This document shows, one piece after another, positions 53,379-62,761 of a stretch of 64,000 nucleotides of DNA. The DNA comes from Bacteroidota bacterium (GTDB lineage Bacteria; Bacteroidota; Bacteroidia; UBA4408): NCBI GenBank assembly GCA_016721765.1, contig JADKHO010000002.1:744001-808000 (forward strand), written 5' to 3'. Below the pieces are notes generated by a model, which did not search any database, was not told where the DNA came from, and worked only from the letters and a program-made list of their open reading frames with translations. The translations under genes and the position numbers were made by a program. Position 1 is the stretch's first letter, and every line of letters begins with the position of its first letter.

Positions 53379-54620
53379 GTGGAAAAAAATACCATCATAA
53401 AAGTAGAAAACTTAAGCAAGCGTTATTTGCTTAATAAAAGTCTTGCTCCCAAGAGTGATACGCTATATGGCACACTTGGCGCTCAATTAAGAAATTTTAA
53501 AAACTTAACACGGAAAAAAAAAACAGAGGAATTTTGGGCACTCCGAGATGTTAGCTTCGACATAAAGGAAGGCGACAGAGTTGGAATTATAGGCAGAAAC
53601 GGCGCCGGTAAATCAACCTTATTAAAAATACTCTCGCGCATCACTCCTCCAACATCAGGCCGTATTGAATTATTTGGACGTGTTGCTTCCTTATTGGAAG
53701 TAGGAACAGGATTTCATGGCGATTTATCAGGCCGTGAAAACATCTATTTAAATGGTTCCATTTTAGGGATGACCAAAACGGAAATCAATAAAAAATTTGA
53801 TGAAATAATTGCTTTCGCAGAAATTGAAAAATTTTTAGATACTCCTGTAAAGCGCTATAGCAGCGGAATGTACGTGCGACTTGCGTTTGCGGTGGCAGCC
53901 CACTTGGAACCCGACATCTTAATTGTGGACGAAGTGCTGGCTGTTGGAGATGCTGAATTTCAGAAAAAATGCCTAGGTAAAATGAAAGATGTTTCCGACA
54001 GCGGTCGCACTATTTTGTTTGTGAGCCACCAAATGGAAGCCATTCAGAAGCTTTGTAACAGAAGTATCCTATTGCATAAAGGTAGTCTGATAAAGAGCGG
54101 AGAAACCAACGAAGTAGTAAAATATTACCTCGATTCGGCAGCCAGCGGGGCATCTACGTTTGACATTCCCTTACCCGAAAATTTTGAATCGCTTAATGGG
54201 TATGCAACACAAGCTATAATAGAAGATACTTCCGGAAATAAAATAAGCGAAATTCCAATTGGGAGAGGTTGGCAAGTGCGCGTTTTATTTACCTTGAACA
54301 AAGATTTACCGGCATTTGTGATTGGCATTGGAATAGTTACGATGATGGATCTTGCATTTCGCACCACTTGGAGTGAGGCAAAAAGCAGCAGCAAAGGAAA
54401 GTATGAGGCGGTATTTGTTTTCGACGACATTATGCTTGCTTCCGGAAATTACAAAATTTTGATAGGGCTTTCGCAGCATGAAGTTACATTTCATTATGTC
54501 GACAATTTGGTAAACATTGTAATCTCGGATGTATCAGATTTGATAAATGATAAACGAATAGTAAATTCGAAGAGTGGATTAATACTAAATCAATCGAAAG
54601 TAGAAATTAGTAAACTGTAA
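53379..54620 (+). CDS. Polysaccharide ABC exporter, ATPase with C-terminal domain (Wzt-like; GTG start)
   Basis: 413 residues from the GTG at 53379, one base after the permease stop. Walker A GRNGAGKST (about residue 72), signature KRYSSGMYVRLA, Walker B ILIVDEVLAVGD, and H-loop SHQMEA. Residues from about 255 to the end form an extra beta-rich domain, as in Wzt proteins whose C-terminal domain recognises a capped O-polysaccharide. Two in-frame TTGs upstream overlap the permease and are less likely. Confidence 0.92.
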   Translation: MEKNTIIKVENLSKRYLLNKSLAPKSDTLYGTLGAQLRNFKNLTRKKKTEEFWALRDVSFDIKEGDRVGIIGRNGAGKSTLLKILSRITPPTSGRIELFGRVASLLEVGTGFHGDLSGRENIYLNGSILGMTKTEINKKFDEIIAFAEIEKFLDTPVKRYSSGMYVRLAFAVAAHLEPDILIVDEVLAVGDAEFQKKCLGKMKDVSDSGRTILFVSHQMEAIQKLCNRSILLHKGSLIKSGETNEVVKYYLDSAASGASTFDIPLPENFESLNGYATQAIIEDTSGNKISEIPIGRGWQVRVLFTLNKDLPAFVIGIGIVTMMDLAFRTTWSEAKSSSKGKYEAVFVFDDIMLASGNYKILIGLSQHEVTFHYVDNLVNIVISDVSDLINDKRIVNSKSGLILNQSKVEISKL

Positions 54621-54661
54621 AAACAATGCAGTTTCTGTAAATAAAAACAAACAACTCGTTC

Positions 54662-55297
54662 ATGAAATTACATTTAGGCTGCGGTCAAAAATACTTTGAA
54701 GGATATGTAAATATTGATTATCCAATGAGTGAACACAGTGTGCAACAAAAAAGTGTTGCCGATGAATTGGCCAATTTAACGGAGTTAAACTATCCTGCAA
54801 ACACGATTGATGAAGTACGTTTGCACCATGTTTTTGAACATTTTTCTCGGCCGGTAACGTGTGCTTTACTTAGCAATTGGTTCCATTGGTTAAAGCCCGG
54901 AGGTGTGGTTCATATTGAGGTGCCTGATTTTGAAAAAACAGGGAAGGTAGCATTAAGCAGGTTTAGCAGTGCATCGGCACGTGCAGTAGCATTACGCCAT
55001 ATATTTGGTTCACAAGAAGCGCATTGGGCGGTGCATTATGAAGGACATACACCCAAATCGCTTTCAAAATTTATATCTCTTTTTGGATTCGAAATAAATG
55101 AAATTAAGACGAATGGCTGGAAGGGGACTTATAATGTGGAAGTGATTGGAGCAAAAAAAAATATAGAATTATCACCGGCTGATTTTTATACCATCACTGA
55201 AAACTATTTATCCGATTTTTTGGTGGATAAAGGCGAAAGTGAACTGATTTTATTGGCCACTTGGATGGATATCTACAAGAAACATGTGCTGCGCTAA
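54662..55297 (+). CDS. SAM-dependent methyltransferase (class I)
   Basis: 211 residues: MKLHLGCGQKYFEGYVNIDYP (motif I), EVRLHHVFEHFSRPV and WLKPGGVVHIEVPDFEK, the compact methyltransferase common in glycan clusters. Terminal methylation of a polysaccharide would fit the Wzt C-terminal domain (inference). Confidence 0.85.
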   Translation: MKLHLGCGQKYFEGYVNIDYPMSEHSVQQKSVADELANLTELNYPANTIDEVRLHHVFEHFSRPVTCALLSNWFHWLKPGGVVHIEVPDFEKTGKVALSRFSSASARAVALRHIFGSQEAHWAVHYEGHTPKSLSKFISLFGFEINEIKTNGWKGTYNVEVIGAKKNIELSPADFYTITENYLSDFLVDKGESELILLATWMDIYKKHVLR

Positions 55298-55299
55298 GC

Positions 55300-56100
55300 A
55301 TGGAATCAGTATCGGTAATTATTCCCACCTATAACAGAAGTTCTCAATTAATAAGGGCAATAAAAAGTGTGCTCGCACAAAGCTATCCGGTACATGAAAT
55401 ATTGATTTGTGATGATGGATCAACCGATGACTCACACAATAAAGTAACCGCTTTAAAAAACGAAAAAATTAGTTGGTTGGATTGCGGAAAAAACGGCAGA
55501 CCGGCAATTCCACGCAATATAGGAATTTTAAAAAGTAGTGGGAATTGGATTGCATTCCTGGATGATGATGATGAATGGCTTCCTCATAAAATCGAATCAC
55601 AACTTAAGTGTATAAACGAATCCGGTTTAAAAGCTTCCTGCACCAATGCATTTAAAATAAAATCAAAAGATAGCGCACCTGAGCTGTTTCTTGAACTTGT
55701 CGATTCCAATCTTTCTTTTGATGTATTAAAAAAAACTAACTACGTTATCTGTAGCAGTGCATTGGTTCATAAATCGCTATTGGACAAAATTGGAGGCTTT
55801 CCCGAAGGAGTTGAATTAACTGCCTTGGAGGATTACGCTTTATGGTTGAAGGTTGCTACACTTTCCGATTTTTGCTACCTCGCTTCACCGCTGTTAAATT
55901 ATTACGATGCGCCGCAACAAAGCATTCGAAAAAAAGGGCTTTCGCATTGGGAACAAAGAATAAAAGTTTTTAGTAATTTTCTTACTTGGCTCAAAAGTGA
56001 AAACCATACTCGCTTTATTTCTGAGGCAAATCAAGAATTGACCGTAGCTAAAAAACAGCATTTTCGCAATCGCCTTAAAACATTTTTTGGAGCAAAATAA
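55300..56100 (+). CDS. Glycosyltransferase family 2
   Basis: 266 residues from the ATG at 55300 (MESVSVIIPTYNRSSQLIRA). GT-A fold with DDGSTDDS and the metal-binding DDD in WIAFLDDDDEWLPHK (about residue 86-90). It starts 2 bases after the methyltransferase stop. Confidence 0.92.
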   Translation: MESVSVIIPTYNRSSQLIRAIKSVLAQSYPVHEILICDDGSTDDSHNKVTALKNEKISWLDCGKNGRPAIPRNIGILKSSGNWIAFLDDDDEWLPHKIESQLKCINESGLKASCTNAFKIKSKDSAPELFLELVDSNLSFDVLKKTNYVICSSALVHKSLLDKIGGFPEGVELTALEDYALWLKVATLSDFCYLASPLLNYYDAPQQSIRKKGLSHWEQRIKVFSNFLTWLKSENHTRFISEANQELTVAKKQHFRNRLKTFFGAK

Positions 56101-56105
56101 AAGGA

Positions 56106-57278
56106 ATGAAAATTTTACACACAGTGGAGTTTTATTATCCTTCCTTAGGAGGAATGCAGGAAGTGGTGAAACAACTTTCTGAACGACTCGTTATGCTTGG
56201 GCATGAAGTAACTGTGGCCACCAAATTTTTACCCGAACGAAAAGAAAAAATAATTCATGGTGTGCACATTGCCGAATTTGACATTTCCGGAAATTTCGCA
56301 AACGGAATGCAGGGCGAAATTGAAAAATACCAGGACTTTTTACTTCACTCCAACTTTGATGTAATAACAAATTTTGCAGCGCAACAATGGGCCACCGATT
56401 TAGCATTGCCTTTACTGGATAAACTAAAAGCAAAAAAAGTTTTTGTCCCTACCGGTTTCTCGGGGCTATTTAATCCGCTATTCTCTGACTATTTTGAGCG
56501 CATGAAAAGCTGGATGAAAAATTACGACAAGAATGTTTTTTTATCGGACAATTACCGGGATATTAATTTTGCTCGGGAGAACAAAATTGAAAATTGTACG
56601 CTTATTGCGAACGGCGCTGCAGCAGATGAATTTGATATTAAGCCGGATGTTAATTTCAGGAAGCAAATGGGTATTCCCGAAGATGCATTTTTGGTTTTAC
56701 ATGTGGGTTCTTATACAGGTGTGAAAGGACACAGGGAAGCAGTAGAAATATTTTTAAGAGCAGGTATAGCAAAATCCTATTTATTATTGGTTGGTGATAA
56801 AAACAAAAATTTTGAATTCAAACTTTGGCGTAAGTTGAGTTGGATGGCTTTATGGCCCTATTTACTTGGCGGTAAAAGCAAAATTAAAATTACTGAATTA
56901 TCGAGAGGCTTGACTGTTCAAGCTTATTTAGCAGCTGATTTATTTATCTTTCCTTCAAACATTGAATGTTCACCCATTGTGCTGTTTGAATGCATGGCAG
57001 CTAAAACACCATTCATTACAACTGATGTAGGCAATGCAGCCGAAATTATTACCTGGAGTAATGCCGGAAAATTAATGCCAACAGCTTTTACTTCCGAAGG
57101 AAACAGTAAGGCAAAATTGGATGAATCGGCTCAGTTGCTTTTTCAACTTGCAGCTGATAAATTACAACTTGAGCAAATGAAAAATGCAGGATATCATGCG
57201 TGGAAAGAGAACTTTAGCTGGGAAATAATTACTCAAAAGTACCTTCATTTATATCAATCCTTGCTTGCATCGTTTTAA
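56106..57278 (+). CDS. Glycosyltransferase family 4
   Basis: 390 residues: MKILHTVEFYYPSLGGMQEV (N-terminal Rossmann with the GG..EVV motif), VLHVGSYTGVKGHREAVEIF, and LFIFPSNIECSPIVLFECMAA (donor-binding E..P.V..E). GT-B fold, retaining. It starts 5 bases after the GT2 stop. Confidence 0.92.
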   Translation: MKILHTVEFYYPSLGGMQEVVKQLSERLVMLGHEVTVATKFLPERKEKIIHGVHIAEFDISGNFANGMQGEIEKYQDFLLHSNFDVITNFAAQQWATDLALPLLDKLKAKKVFVPTGFSGLFNPLFSDYFERMKSWMKNYDKNVFLSDNYRDINFARENKIENCTLIANGAAADEFDIKPDVNFRKQMGIPEDAFLVLHVGSYTGVKGHREAVEIFLRAGIAKSYLLLVGDKNKNFEFKLWRKLSWMALWPYLLGGKSKIKITELSRGLTVQAYLAADLFIFPSNIECSPIVLFECMAAKTPFITTDVGNAAEIITWSNAGKLMPTAFTSEGNSKAKLDESAQLLFQLAADKLQLEQMKNAGYHAWKENFSWEIITQKYLHLYQSLLASF

Positions 57279-57289
57279 AAAAAGTCTTG

Positions 57290-57297
57290 TAATTTTG
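57290..57297 (+). promoter_or_regulatory. Possible internal promoter -7 element before the GT11 gene
   Basis: TAATTTTG, a perfect match, 14 bases before the ATG at 57312, with no good -33 partner. Confidence 0.35.
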
Positions 57298-57311
57298 GAG
57301 AAATAGCGCAG

Positions 57312-58196
57312 ATGATACTTGTAAAATTAATGGGTGGTTTAGGCAATCAAATGTTTCAATATGCGGCCGGTAAGGCTGTAGCCAGACGTTGTGGCACGGA
57401 GCTGATGGTAGATCTTTCATTCTTAGAGCAATTAAATTCAGAAGCCTATACCAAACGTAATTATGAATTGCATGTTTTAAAATGCACTGCAGGTATTGCA
57501 GATAATAAAAGCATCCGCAATTTTGAAAAATGGGAAGAAGCCGGAGTAAACAAAACACTTTCCAGGGTATTTCCATTTTTGAAAAGCCACAAAATTTTTC
57601 GAGAGCCTCATTTTCAGTACACTTCATCGATTGAAACACTAAAAGATAATACATTGCTAATTGGTTATTGGCAAAGCGAAAAATATTTTAAAACTATCGC
57701 AAACGAAATTCGAAATGATTTTGAATTAAGTTCAACATTAGAAGGTGAGAACAAAAAAATTGCACATCAAATACAGCAATCAATCGCTGTGAGTATCCAT
57801 ATTCGCAGAGGCGATTATGTTACAAATGCTGCAGCCGCGAAACATCATCCGGTGTGTAGCATGGAGTATTATCAAAAAGCGATCACTCACATTCAATCAA
57901 AAATTTCAAATCCTGTTTTCTTCATTTTTTCGGACGATGAAACATGGGCGCGTAACAATTTAAAAATAGCAGCATCCCATTTTTTTATTCATCACAACAG
58001 CGGTGAAAAAAGTTGTTTTGATTTGAAATTAATGAGCTTGTGTAAACACAATATCATTGCCAACAGCAGTTTTAGTTGGTGGGGAGCTTGGCTGAATCAA
58101 TATCCAGATAAAATTTGTATTCGACCATCAAAATGGTTCAACGACCCTGCAATTGACACGCGTGACCTTTGTCCTGATAATTGGATTGCCTTATGA
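57312..58196 (+). CDS. GT11 alpha-1,2-fucosyltransferase-like enzyme
   Basis: 294 residues: MILVKLMGGLGNQMFQYAAG (donor-binding N-terminus), the GT11 hallmark HIRRGDYV (about residue 162) and NSSFSWWGAWLN. GT11 enzymes transfer fucose from GDP-fucose in alpha-1,2 linkage, so the glycan is likely to contain fucose. No GDP-fucose pathway genes are in the window. It overlaps the next gene by 4 bases. Confidence 0.92.
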   Translation: MILVKLMGGLGNQMFQYAAGKAVARRCGTELMVDLSFLEQLNSEAYTKRNYELHVLKCTAGIADNKSIRNFEKWEEAGVNKTLSRVFPFLKSHKIFREPHFQYTSSIETLKDNTLLIGYWQSEKYFKTIANEIRNDFELSSTLEGENKKIAHQIQQSIAVSIHIRRGDYVTNAAAAKHHPVCSMEYYQKAITHIQSKISNPVFFIFSDDETWARNNLKIAASHFFIHHNSGEKSCFDLKLMSLCKHNIIANSSFSWWGAWLNQYPDKICIRPSKWFNDPAIDTRDLCPDNWIAL

Positions 58197-60163
58197 AAGC
58201 ACCAAGAGTTAGTGTTATAATGCCGGTTTACAACGGTGAAAAATTTTTGCGAGAAGCGATAGACAGCATCTTGCAACAAAGCTTTGCCGATTTTGAATTG
58301 TTACTGATTAACGATGGTTCATCCGATGGGAGCGAAAAAATAATATTAAGCTATACTGACCCAAGAATAAAGTACATTCTCAATTCAAAAAATATAGGTT
58401 TAATTGCCACGCTAAATAAAGGCATACAATTATCCTCAGGTGAATATCTGGCGCGCATGGATGCGGATGATATTAGTCTGCCCCATCGCTTTGAAAAACA
58501 AGTAAATTTTTTAGATAAAAATATAGCTGTTGCTGTGCTTGCAACTAAAGTGCAACAAATAAATGAGGCCGGAGCTCCCCATGGTTTTTGGAAAGAGGAT
58601 GTTGAAACAACATCATGGGAAGAGATAAAAAAAACAATGCCCATCTTGAACTGTATTGCGCATCCCTCGGTTATGATGCGTAAAACGGTTATTGAAAAAT
58701 TTGGGTATAACACCTCTTTAAAATTTTCGGAAGATTGGGGACTTTGGCTTAGTTTGCTATCAGCAAATTATAAAATCGCCAAACTGGATGAAATTTTAAT
58801 ACACTATCGAATACATTCAAGCAGCACCACTATACAGGTAAATGCGAAAGGAGTAGAGAAAAAGATACTTCAATTTAAATTTTCTTACCTGAAAGGCAAA
58901 CTATTTAAATTCAATAAAAGCGAGACAGATAAAGCAGTTACAAGGTCCTTGATAAAAAACTGCATTCAATATTGGTGTCCTACATTCTTACTTCGTGTTT
59001 ATTCTTTTTATCACAAAAAGCCTTTTCGAATACTTAGTGAATGGTTAAATAATCGCAATTATTTTAACAGTAAAAAGCTACCCGAAATAATTTTTTTCTT
59101 CCCCTTCTACCACACCGGAGGTGCCGAAAAAGTGCATGCCTCCATAGTAGAAGCATGCAATGGAAAAAATGTGTTGGTAATCATGACAGGCAGATCAGAC
59201 AGCGATACCTATTTAGCTCAATTAAAAAAGCATGCCAACGTATTGGATGTATTTCATGTGTTGGGACTAAGATATACAAAACAACAATTCACGAATCAGC
59301 TTTTAAGTCTTGTAAATAAAAATCCAAACATGATTTTGTTTGGTTGCAATTCAGAATTCTATTATGAATTCATAAAATTTGTACCTGAAACTCTACACTG
59401 CATAGATTTGCTTCATGCCTTTGGACATGCGCATGAAAATGGTGCAGAACATTGGAGCTTACCGCTCGTTCAAAAATTAAGCAATCGAATAATTATTAAT
59501 CAAAAAACATTTCATGATTTTGAGTTGCAATACCAACAAAATGGATTGGATGCACGCTTATTGAATCACATTAAATTAATTTCAAATTTTACTCCTTACT
59601 ATTCACTTTCAGAGAAAAATTTTGACGGGAAACTTATTGCACTTTATGTAGGCCGAGGAACTGCTGAAAAGCGTGTGCATTTAATTTCTAAAGTGGCATC
59701 CATCCTGCACGCAAAAAATATACCGGTGGAGTTTCACTTTCTAGGCGATTTGAGGGAAGCAATTCCACAAGAGGATAGAGACCATTGTGTATTTGCAGGA
59801 GAAATAAAAGATGAAGTAGAAATGCATAAAGTCTATACTTCTGCACATTTGCTGATGATGGCATCATCCCGCGAAGGTTTTCCAATGGTTATTATGGAAG
59901 GTATGATGCATGGATTGGTAACCATCAGCACAGCTGTGGGCGGTATTTCAGAGCATGTTCATTCCGGTGAAAATGGAATATTATTGCATGAAAAAGAAGC
60001 GGATGCACTTGTTGATTCCATAGTAGCGGAGATTGAAAGCTTGGTAGCGCATCGCAGCCTTTTGGCCAAACTTTCCCAAAATGCACATGCTTACGCCGTT
60101 ACCCATTTTCAAAAAAAATCCTTTGAGGAAAAGTATCAACAAATTTTTCAAAAAAACTCATAA
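58193..60163 (+). CDS. Bifunctional GT2-GT4 glycosyltransferase fusion
   Basis: 656 residues from the ATG at 58193. Residues about 1-250 are a GT2 domain (VSVIMPVYNGEKFLREAI, NDGSSDGS, ARMDADDISLP); residues about 300-650 are a GT4-type domain (FFPFYHTGGAEKVHASIVEA, ALYVGRGTAEKRVHLIS, LMMASSREGFPMVIMEGMM). Each half keeps its metal- or donor-binding motif, so one protein could add two sugars. ATGA overlap with the fucosyltransferase gene. An ATG at 58181 would overlap further. Confidence 0.88.
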   Translation: MKAPRVSVIMPVYNGEKFLREAIDSILQQSFADFELLLINDGSSDGSEKIILSYTDPRIKYILNSKNIGLIATLNKGIQLSSGEYLARMDADDISLPHRFEKQVNFLDKNIAVAVLATKVQQINEAGAPHGFWKEDVETTSWEEIKKTMPILNCIAHPSVMMRKTVIEKFGYNTSLKFSEDWGLWLSLLSANYKIAKLDEILIHYRIHSSSTTIQVNAKGVEKKILQFKFSYLKGKLFKFNKSETDKAVTRSLIKNCIQYWCPTFLLRVYSFYHKKPFRILSEWLNNRNYFNSKKLPEIIFFFPFYHTGGAEKVHASIVEACNGKNVLVIMTGRSDSDTYLAQLKKHANVLDVFHVLGLRYTKQQFTNQLLSLVNKNPNMILFGCNSEFYYEFIKFVPETLHCIDLLHAFGHAHENGAEHWSLPLVQKLSNRIIINQKTFHDFELQYQQNGLDARLLNHIKLISNFTPYYSLSEKNFDGKLIALYVGRGTAEKRVHLISKVASILHAKNIPVEFHFLGDLREAIPQEDRDHCVFAGEIKDEVEMHKVYTSAHLLMMASSREGFPMVIMEGMMHGLVTISTAVGGISEHVHSGENGILLHEKEADALVDSIVAEIESLVAHRSLLAKLSQNAHAYAVTHFQKKSFEEKYQQIFQKNS

Positions 60164-60170
60164 TCCTTAC

Positions 60171-60178
60171 TACATTTG
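60171..60178 (+). promoter_or_regulatory. Possible internal promoter -7 element
   Basis: TACATTTG, a perfect match, 17 bases before the ATG at 60196; no TTG at -33. Confidence 0.35.
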
Positions 60179-60195
60179 AAGTGTAGAAACAACAA

Positions 60196-60993
60196 ATGGA
60201 TTTCAAGCAATTAAAAAAAGACCTTATTGAATTTAATTTTGATTCGCTTTTATTGCGCGTTAAAAAGCTTAAAGCGCTGTTGCTTCGAAGGGTTGTTCTT
60301 TTGGGTAAAAAAATTAAACCCAACGAAATTCCGGTTATCATTAACAATCGAAACCGATTAACAACACTCAAACAACTTATTGAATGGTTAGAGAAAATAG
60401 GAATGAAGCATATTTATATCATCGACAATGATTCGACCTATCCGCCGCTACTTTCATATTACAAAACCTGTCCGCATAAAATATTTTTTTTGGGCAAAAA
60501 TGTTGGACATTTGGCACTATGGAAAACGGATATTTTTAATCAATTTAAAAAGAGTTACTACATCTATACCGATTCAGATGTGCTTCCTATAGCGGAATGC
60601 CCGGCGGATGCGATTTCCTATTTCATGAAAATTCTTAGTAAATATTCATCCATAGAAAAGATTGGATTCGGATTAAAAATTGATGATTTACCTGAACACT
60701 ATGCAGCAAAAACAAAAGTGATTGAATGGGAAAAAAAATTCTGGACGAAGGAAATAGCACCCGGAATATTTGATGCTGCGATAGATACTACTTTTGCCTT
60801 GTACTGCCCCTATACAAATGGTGCGCAATGGGTTTCGAATGCTTACCGAACCGGTGGAAAGTATGTTGCAAGGCATTTACCTTGGTACGAAAATACAAGC
60901 GCTCCCACCGCCGAGGATCAGTATTATCAAGAAAATGTAAAACAAGGCGTTTCACATTGGATTCAAAATTCGCAAGCTGCAAATGAAAAATGA
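60196..60993 (+). CDS. Glycosyltransferase, GT-A fold (divergent)
   Basis: 265 residues. IPVIINNRNRLTTLKQLIEW, HIYIIDNDSTYPPLLSYY and the DxD in YIYTDSDVLP (about residue 123-131) fit a GT2-like fold. The N-terminal 40 residues are basic and probably helical. The sugar and family beyond GT-A are not clear. It overlaps the next gene by 11 bases. Confidence 0.75.
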   Translation: MDFKQLKKDLIEFNFDSLLLRVKKLKALLLRRVVLLGKKIKPNEIPVIINNRNRLTTLKQLIEWLEKIGMKHIYIIDNDSTYPPLLSYYKTCPHKIFFLGKNVGHLALWKTDIFNQFKKSYYIYTDSDVLPIAECPADAISYFMKILSKYSSIEKIGFGLKIDDLPEHYAAKTKVIEWEKKFWTKEIAPGIFDAAIDTTFALYCPYTNGAQWVSNAYRTGGKYVARHLPWYENTSAPTAEDQYYQENVKQGVSHWIQNSQAANEK

Positions 60994-61996
60994 ACCCGGC
61001 ATAAGTATTTGCATCCCCAGCTATAATGGCGAAAAATACCTACGCGAATGCTTGGATTCTTGTCTGAATCAAACCCTTCCCGCAAAGGAAATACTTGTAG
61101 TAGACGATGGCTCGAGTGATCAAACACCTGAAATTGTAAAAGCCTATCAGCTGCGCCATCCACACATAAAATATTATCAAAATGAAAAAAACTTAGGGCT
61201 TGTTGGAAATTGGAACCGCTGTATCGATTTGGCACGTGAAGAGTGGATTAAATTTGTTTTTCAAGATGATTATTTAAGTTTGAATTGTTTAGAGAAATTT
61301 TGTGCCCAAATTACAGATACTTCATTTCTGCTAGTTAGTAAACGTAGTTTCATTTTACCGGAAAACGTGAGCAAAAAACTTAGTACATATTATAAATCGG
61401 AAGTGCGAACGTTTGAAAATACGCATCCCATCATCATTAAGCAATACATTTCAGCAAATGAAATTTCACGTTTGGCAGTAGAAAATATTTGTCTCAATTT
61501 TATTGGCGAACCTAGCCTTACACTTTTTAAAAAATCCATTGTGAATGAAGTAGGTTATTTTAATGCTGATTTGGCGCAAATTTGTGATTTGGAATTTTTG
61601 CAACGTGTTGGAACAAGGCATGGAATAACATATATCCCTGAAAAATTATGTCATTTTAGGATTCATTCAGATTCCACAACCAGCAGCAATCTCGGTTCAA
61701 AATCTTTTATCCTCTCCCATATCGATCCCATTATTTTGGTGCATCAGATGCTCTTTGATACTGTTTATACACCTTTTAGAAATTCACTTACTTGGAAACA
61801 ACTTTTTAAATTAAGGCTTTATCTAAAAATAAGGACTTATGAATCTTTGCTGTTTTCTGAAAAATCGACTGAAAATAAACTTGCATTTGCTAAAACTAGA
61901 CTTAAGTTTGAGGAAATTAATAAGCGCGCAGTTAATTCCATTAGTTCAAAATGCATCTATACCTTATTGAAATTAAAACGCAGGATCAAATCTTAA
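60983..61996 (+). CDS. Glycosyltransferase family 2
   Basis: 337 residues: ISICIPSYNGEKYLRECLDS, VVDDGSSDQTPEIV and FVFQDDYLS (metal-binding DD). C-terminal basic helix. Overlapped by the previous gene and followed 3 bases later by another GT2. Confidence 0.9.
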   Translation: MKNEPGISICIPSYNGEKYLRECLDSCLNQTLPAKEILVVDDGSSDQTPEIVKAYQLRHPHIKYYQNEKNLGLVGNWNRCIDLAREEWIKFVFQDDYLSLNCLEKFCAQITDTSFLLVSKRSFILPENVSKKLSTYYKSEVRTFENTHPIIIKQYISANEISRLAVENICLNFIGEPSLTLFKKSIVNEVGYFNADLAQICDLEFLQRVGTRHGITYIPEKLCHFRIHSDSTTSSNLGSKSFILSHIDPIILVHQMLFDTVYTPFRNSLTWKQLFKLRLYLKIRTYESLLFSEKSTENKLAFAKTRLKFEEINKRAVNSISSKCIYTLLKLKRRIKS

Positions 61997-61999
61997 AAA

Positions 62000-62761
62000 A
62001 TGAAATTTTCAATCATCATTCCCTCCTACAATCAAGAAAAATATATTGAAGCTACTTTTCTTAATGTGCTGGATTTGAAAAATAGGGCAAAGGAAAAAAA
62101 TATTGAGATTGAAATTTTGGTTTTTGATAGTGAGTCGAATGAGGCTGTTCAAACTATTATTTCAAATTTTGCGGCGCAACTTGATGTGGTAGAAATAAAA
62201 AAAGACAAAGGACAATACGATGCCATAAATAAAGGAATATTGGCTTGTACCGGTGATTATTGGACATGGCTAAATACGGATGATACGATAGATTTAGATG
62301 GCTTTTTTCACTTAGCAGATATTGTAAATAAAGATGCCACAATCGACTATATTTATGGAGGCGTAAATTATATGGATGCAAATGGAAATTTTCTTAAATC
62401 CTATCCTGCTTATCCGTTAAGCTTATCGACATTGGTGCACAAGGACCCTGCAATTTTTCAACCCGGGTCATTTTTTAAAACGGCATTTACAAAAAAAATT
62501 GGTTTACTTGCCGACTATCGTTGTTGCTTTGATTACGAGTATGTGATGCGTTGTATAACTATGCATGCAAAATTATACTGTTGCGATTTTGCTTTGGCTA
62601 ATTTCCGCTTTTATACGGCTTCAAAAACCGGAAGCATCATCCCTGTATTTATTCGGGAGCAATTGCAAATTAGCAAAAAATACGGCCGAACCTCATTTAG
62701 TTTTATGACATGGTTTGCCCTATTGCGCCTACTAAAACATTCTTTATTTCCACGCGGATGA
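62000..62761 (+). CDS. Glycosyltransferase family 2
   Basis: 253 residues: MKFSIIIPSYNQEKYIEATF, KDKGQYDAINKGILACTGDY and WLNTDDTIDLDGF (DDT in the DxD position). The GQYDAINKG pattern is typical of the WcaA-like GT2 group. ATGA overlap with the next gene. Confidence 0.9.
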   Translation: MKFSIIIPSYNQEKYIEATFLNVLDLKNRAKEKNIEIEILVFDSESNEAVQTIISNFAAQLDVVEIKKDKGQYDAINKGILACTGDYWTWLNTDDTIDLDGFFHLADIVNKDATIDYIYGGVNYMDANGNFLKSYPAYPLSLSTLVHKDPAIFQPGSFFKTAFTKKIGLLADYRCCFDYEYVMRCITMHAKLYCCDFALANFRFYTASKTGSIIPVFIREQLQISKKYGRTSFSFMTWFALLRLLKHSLFPRG

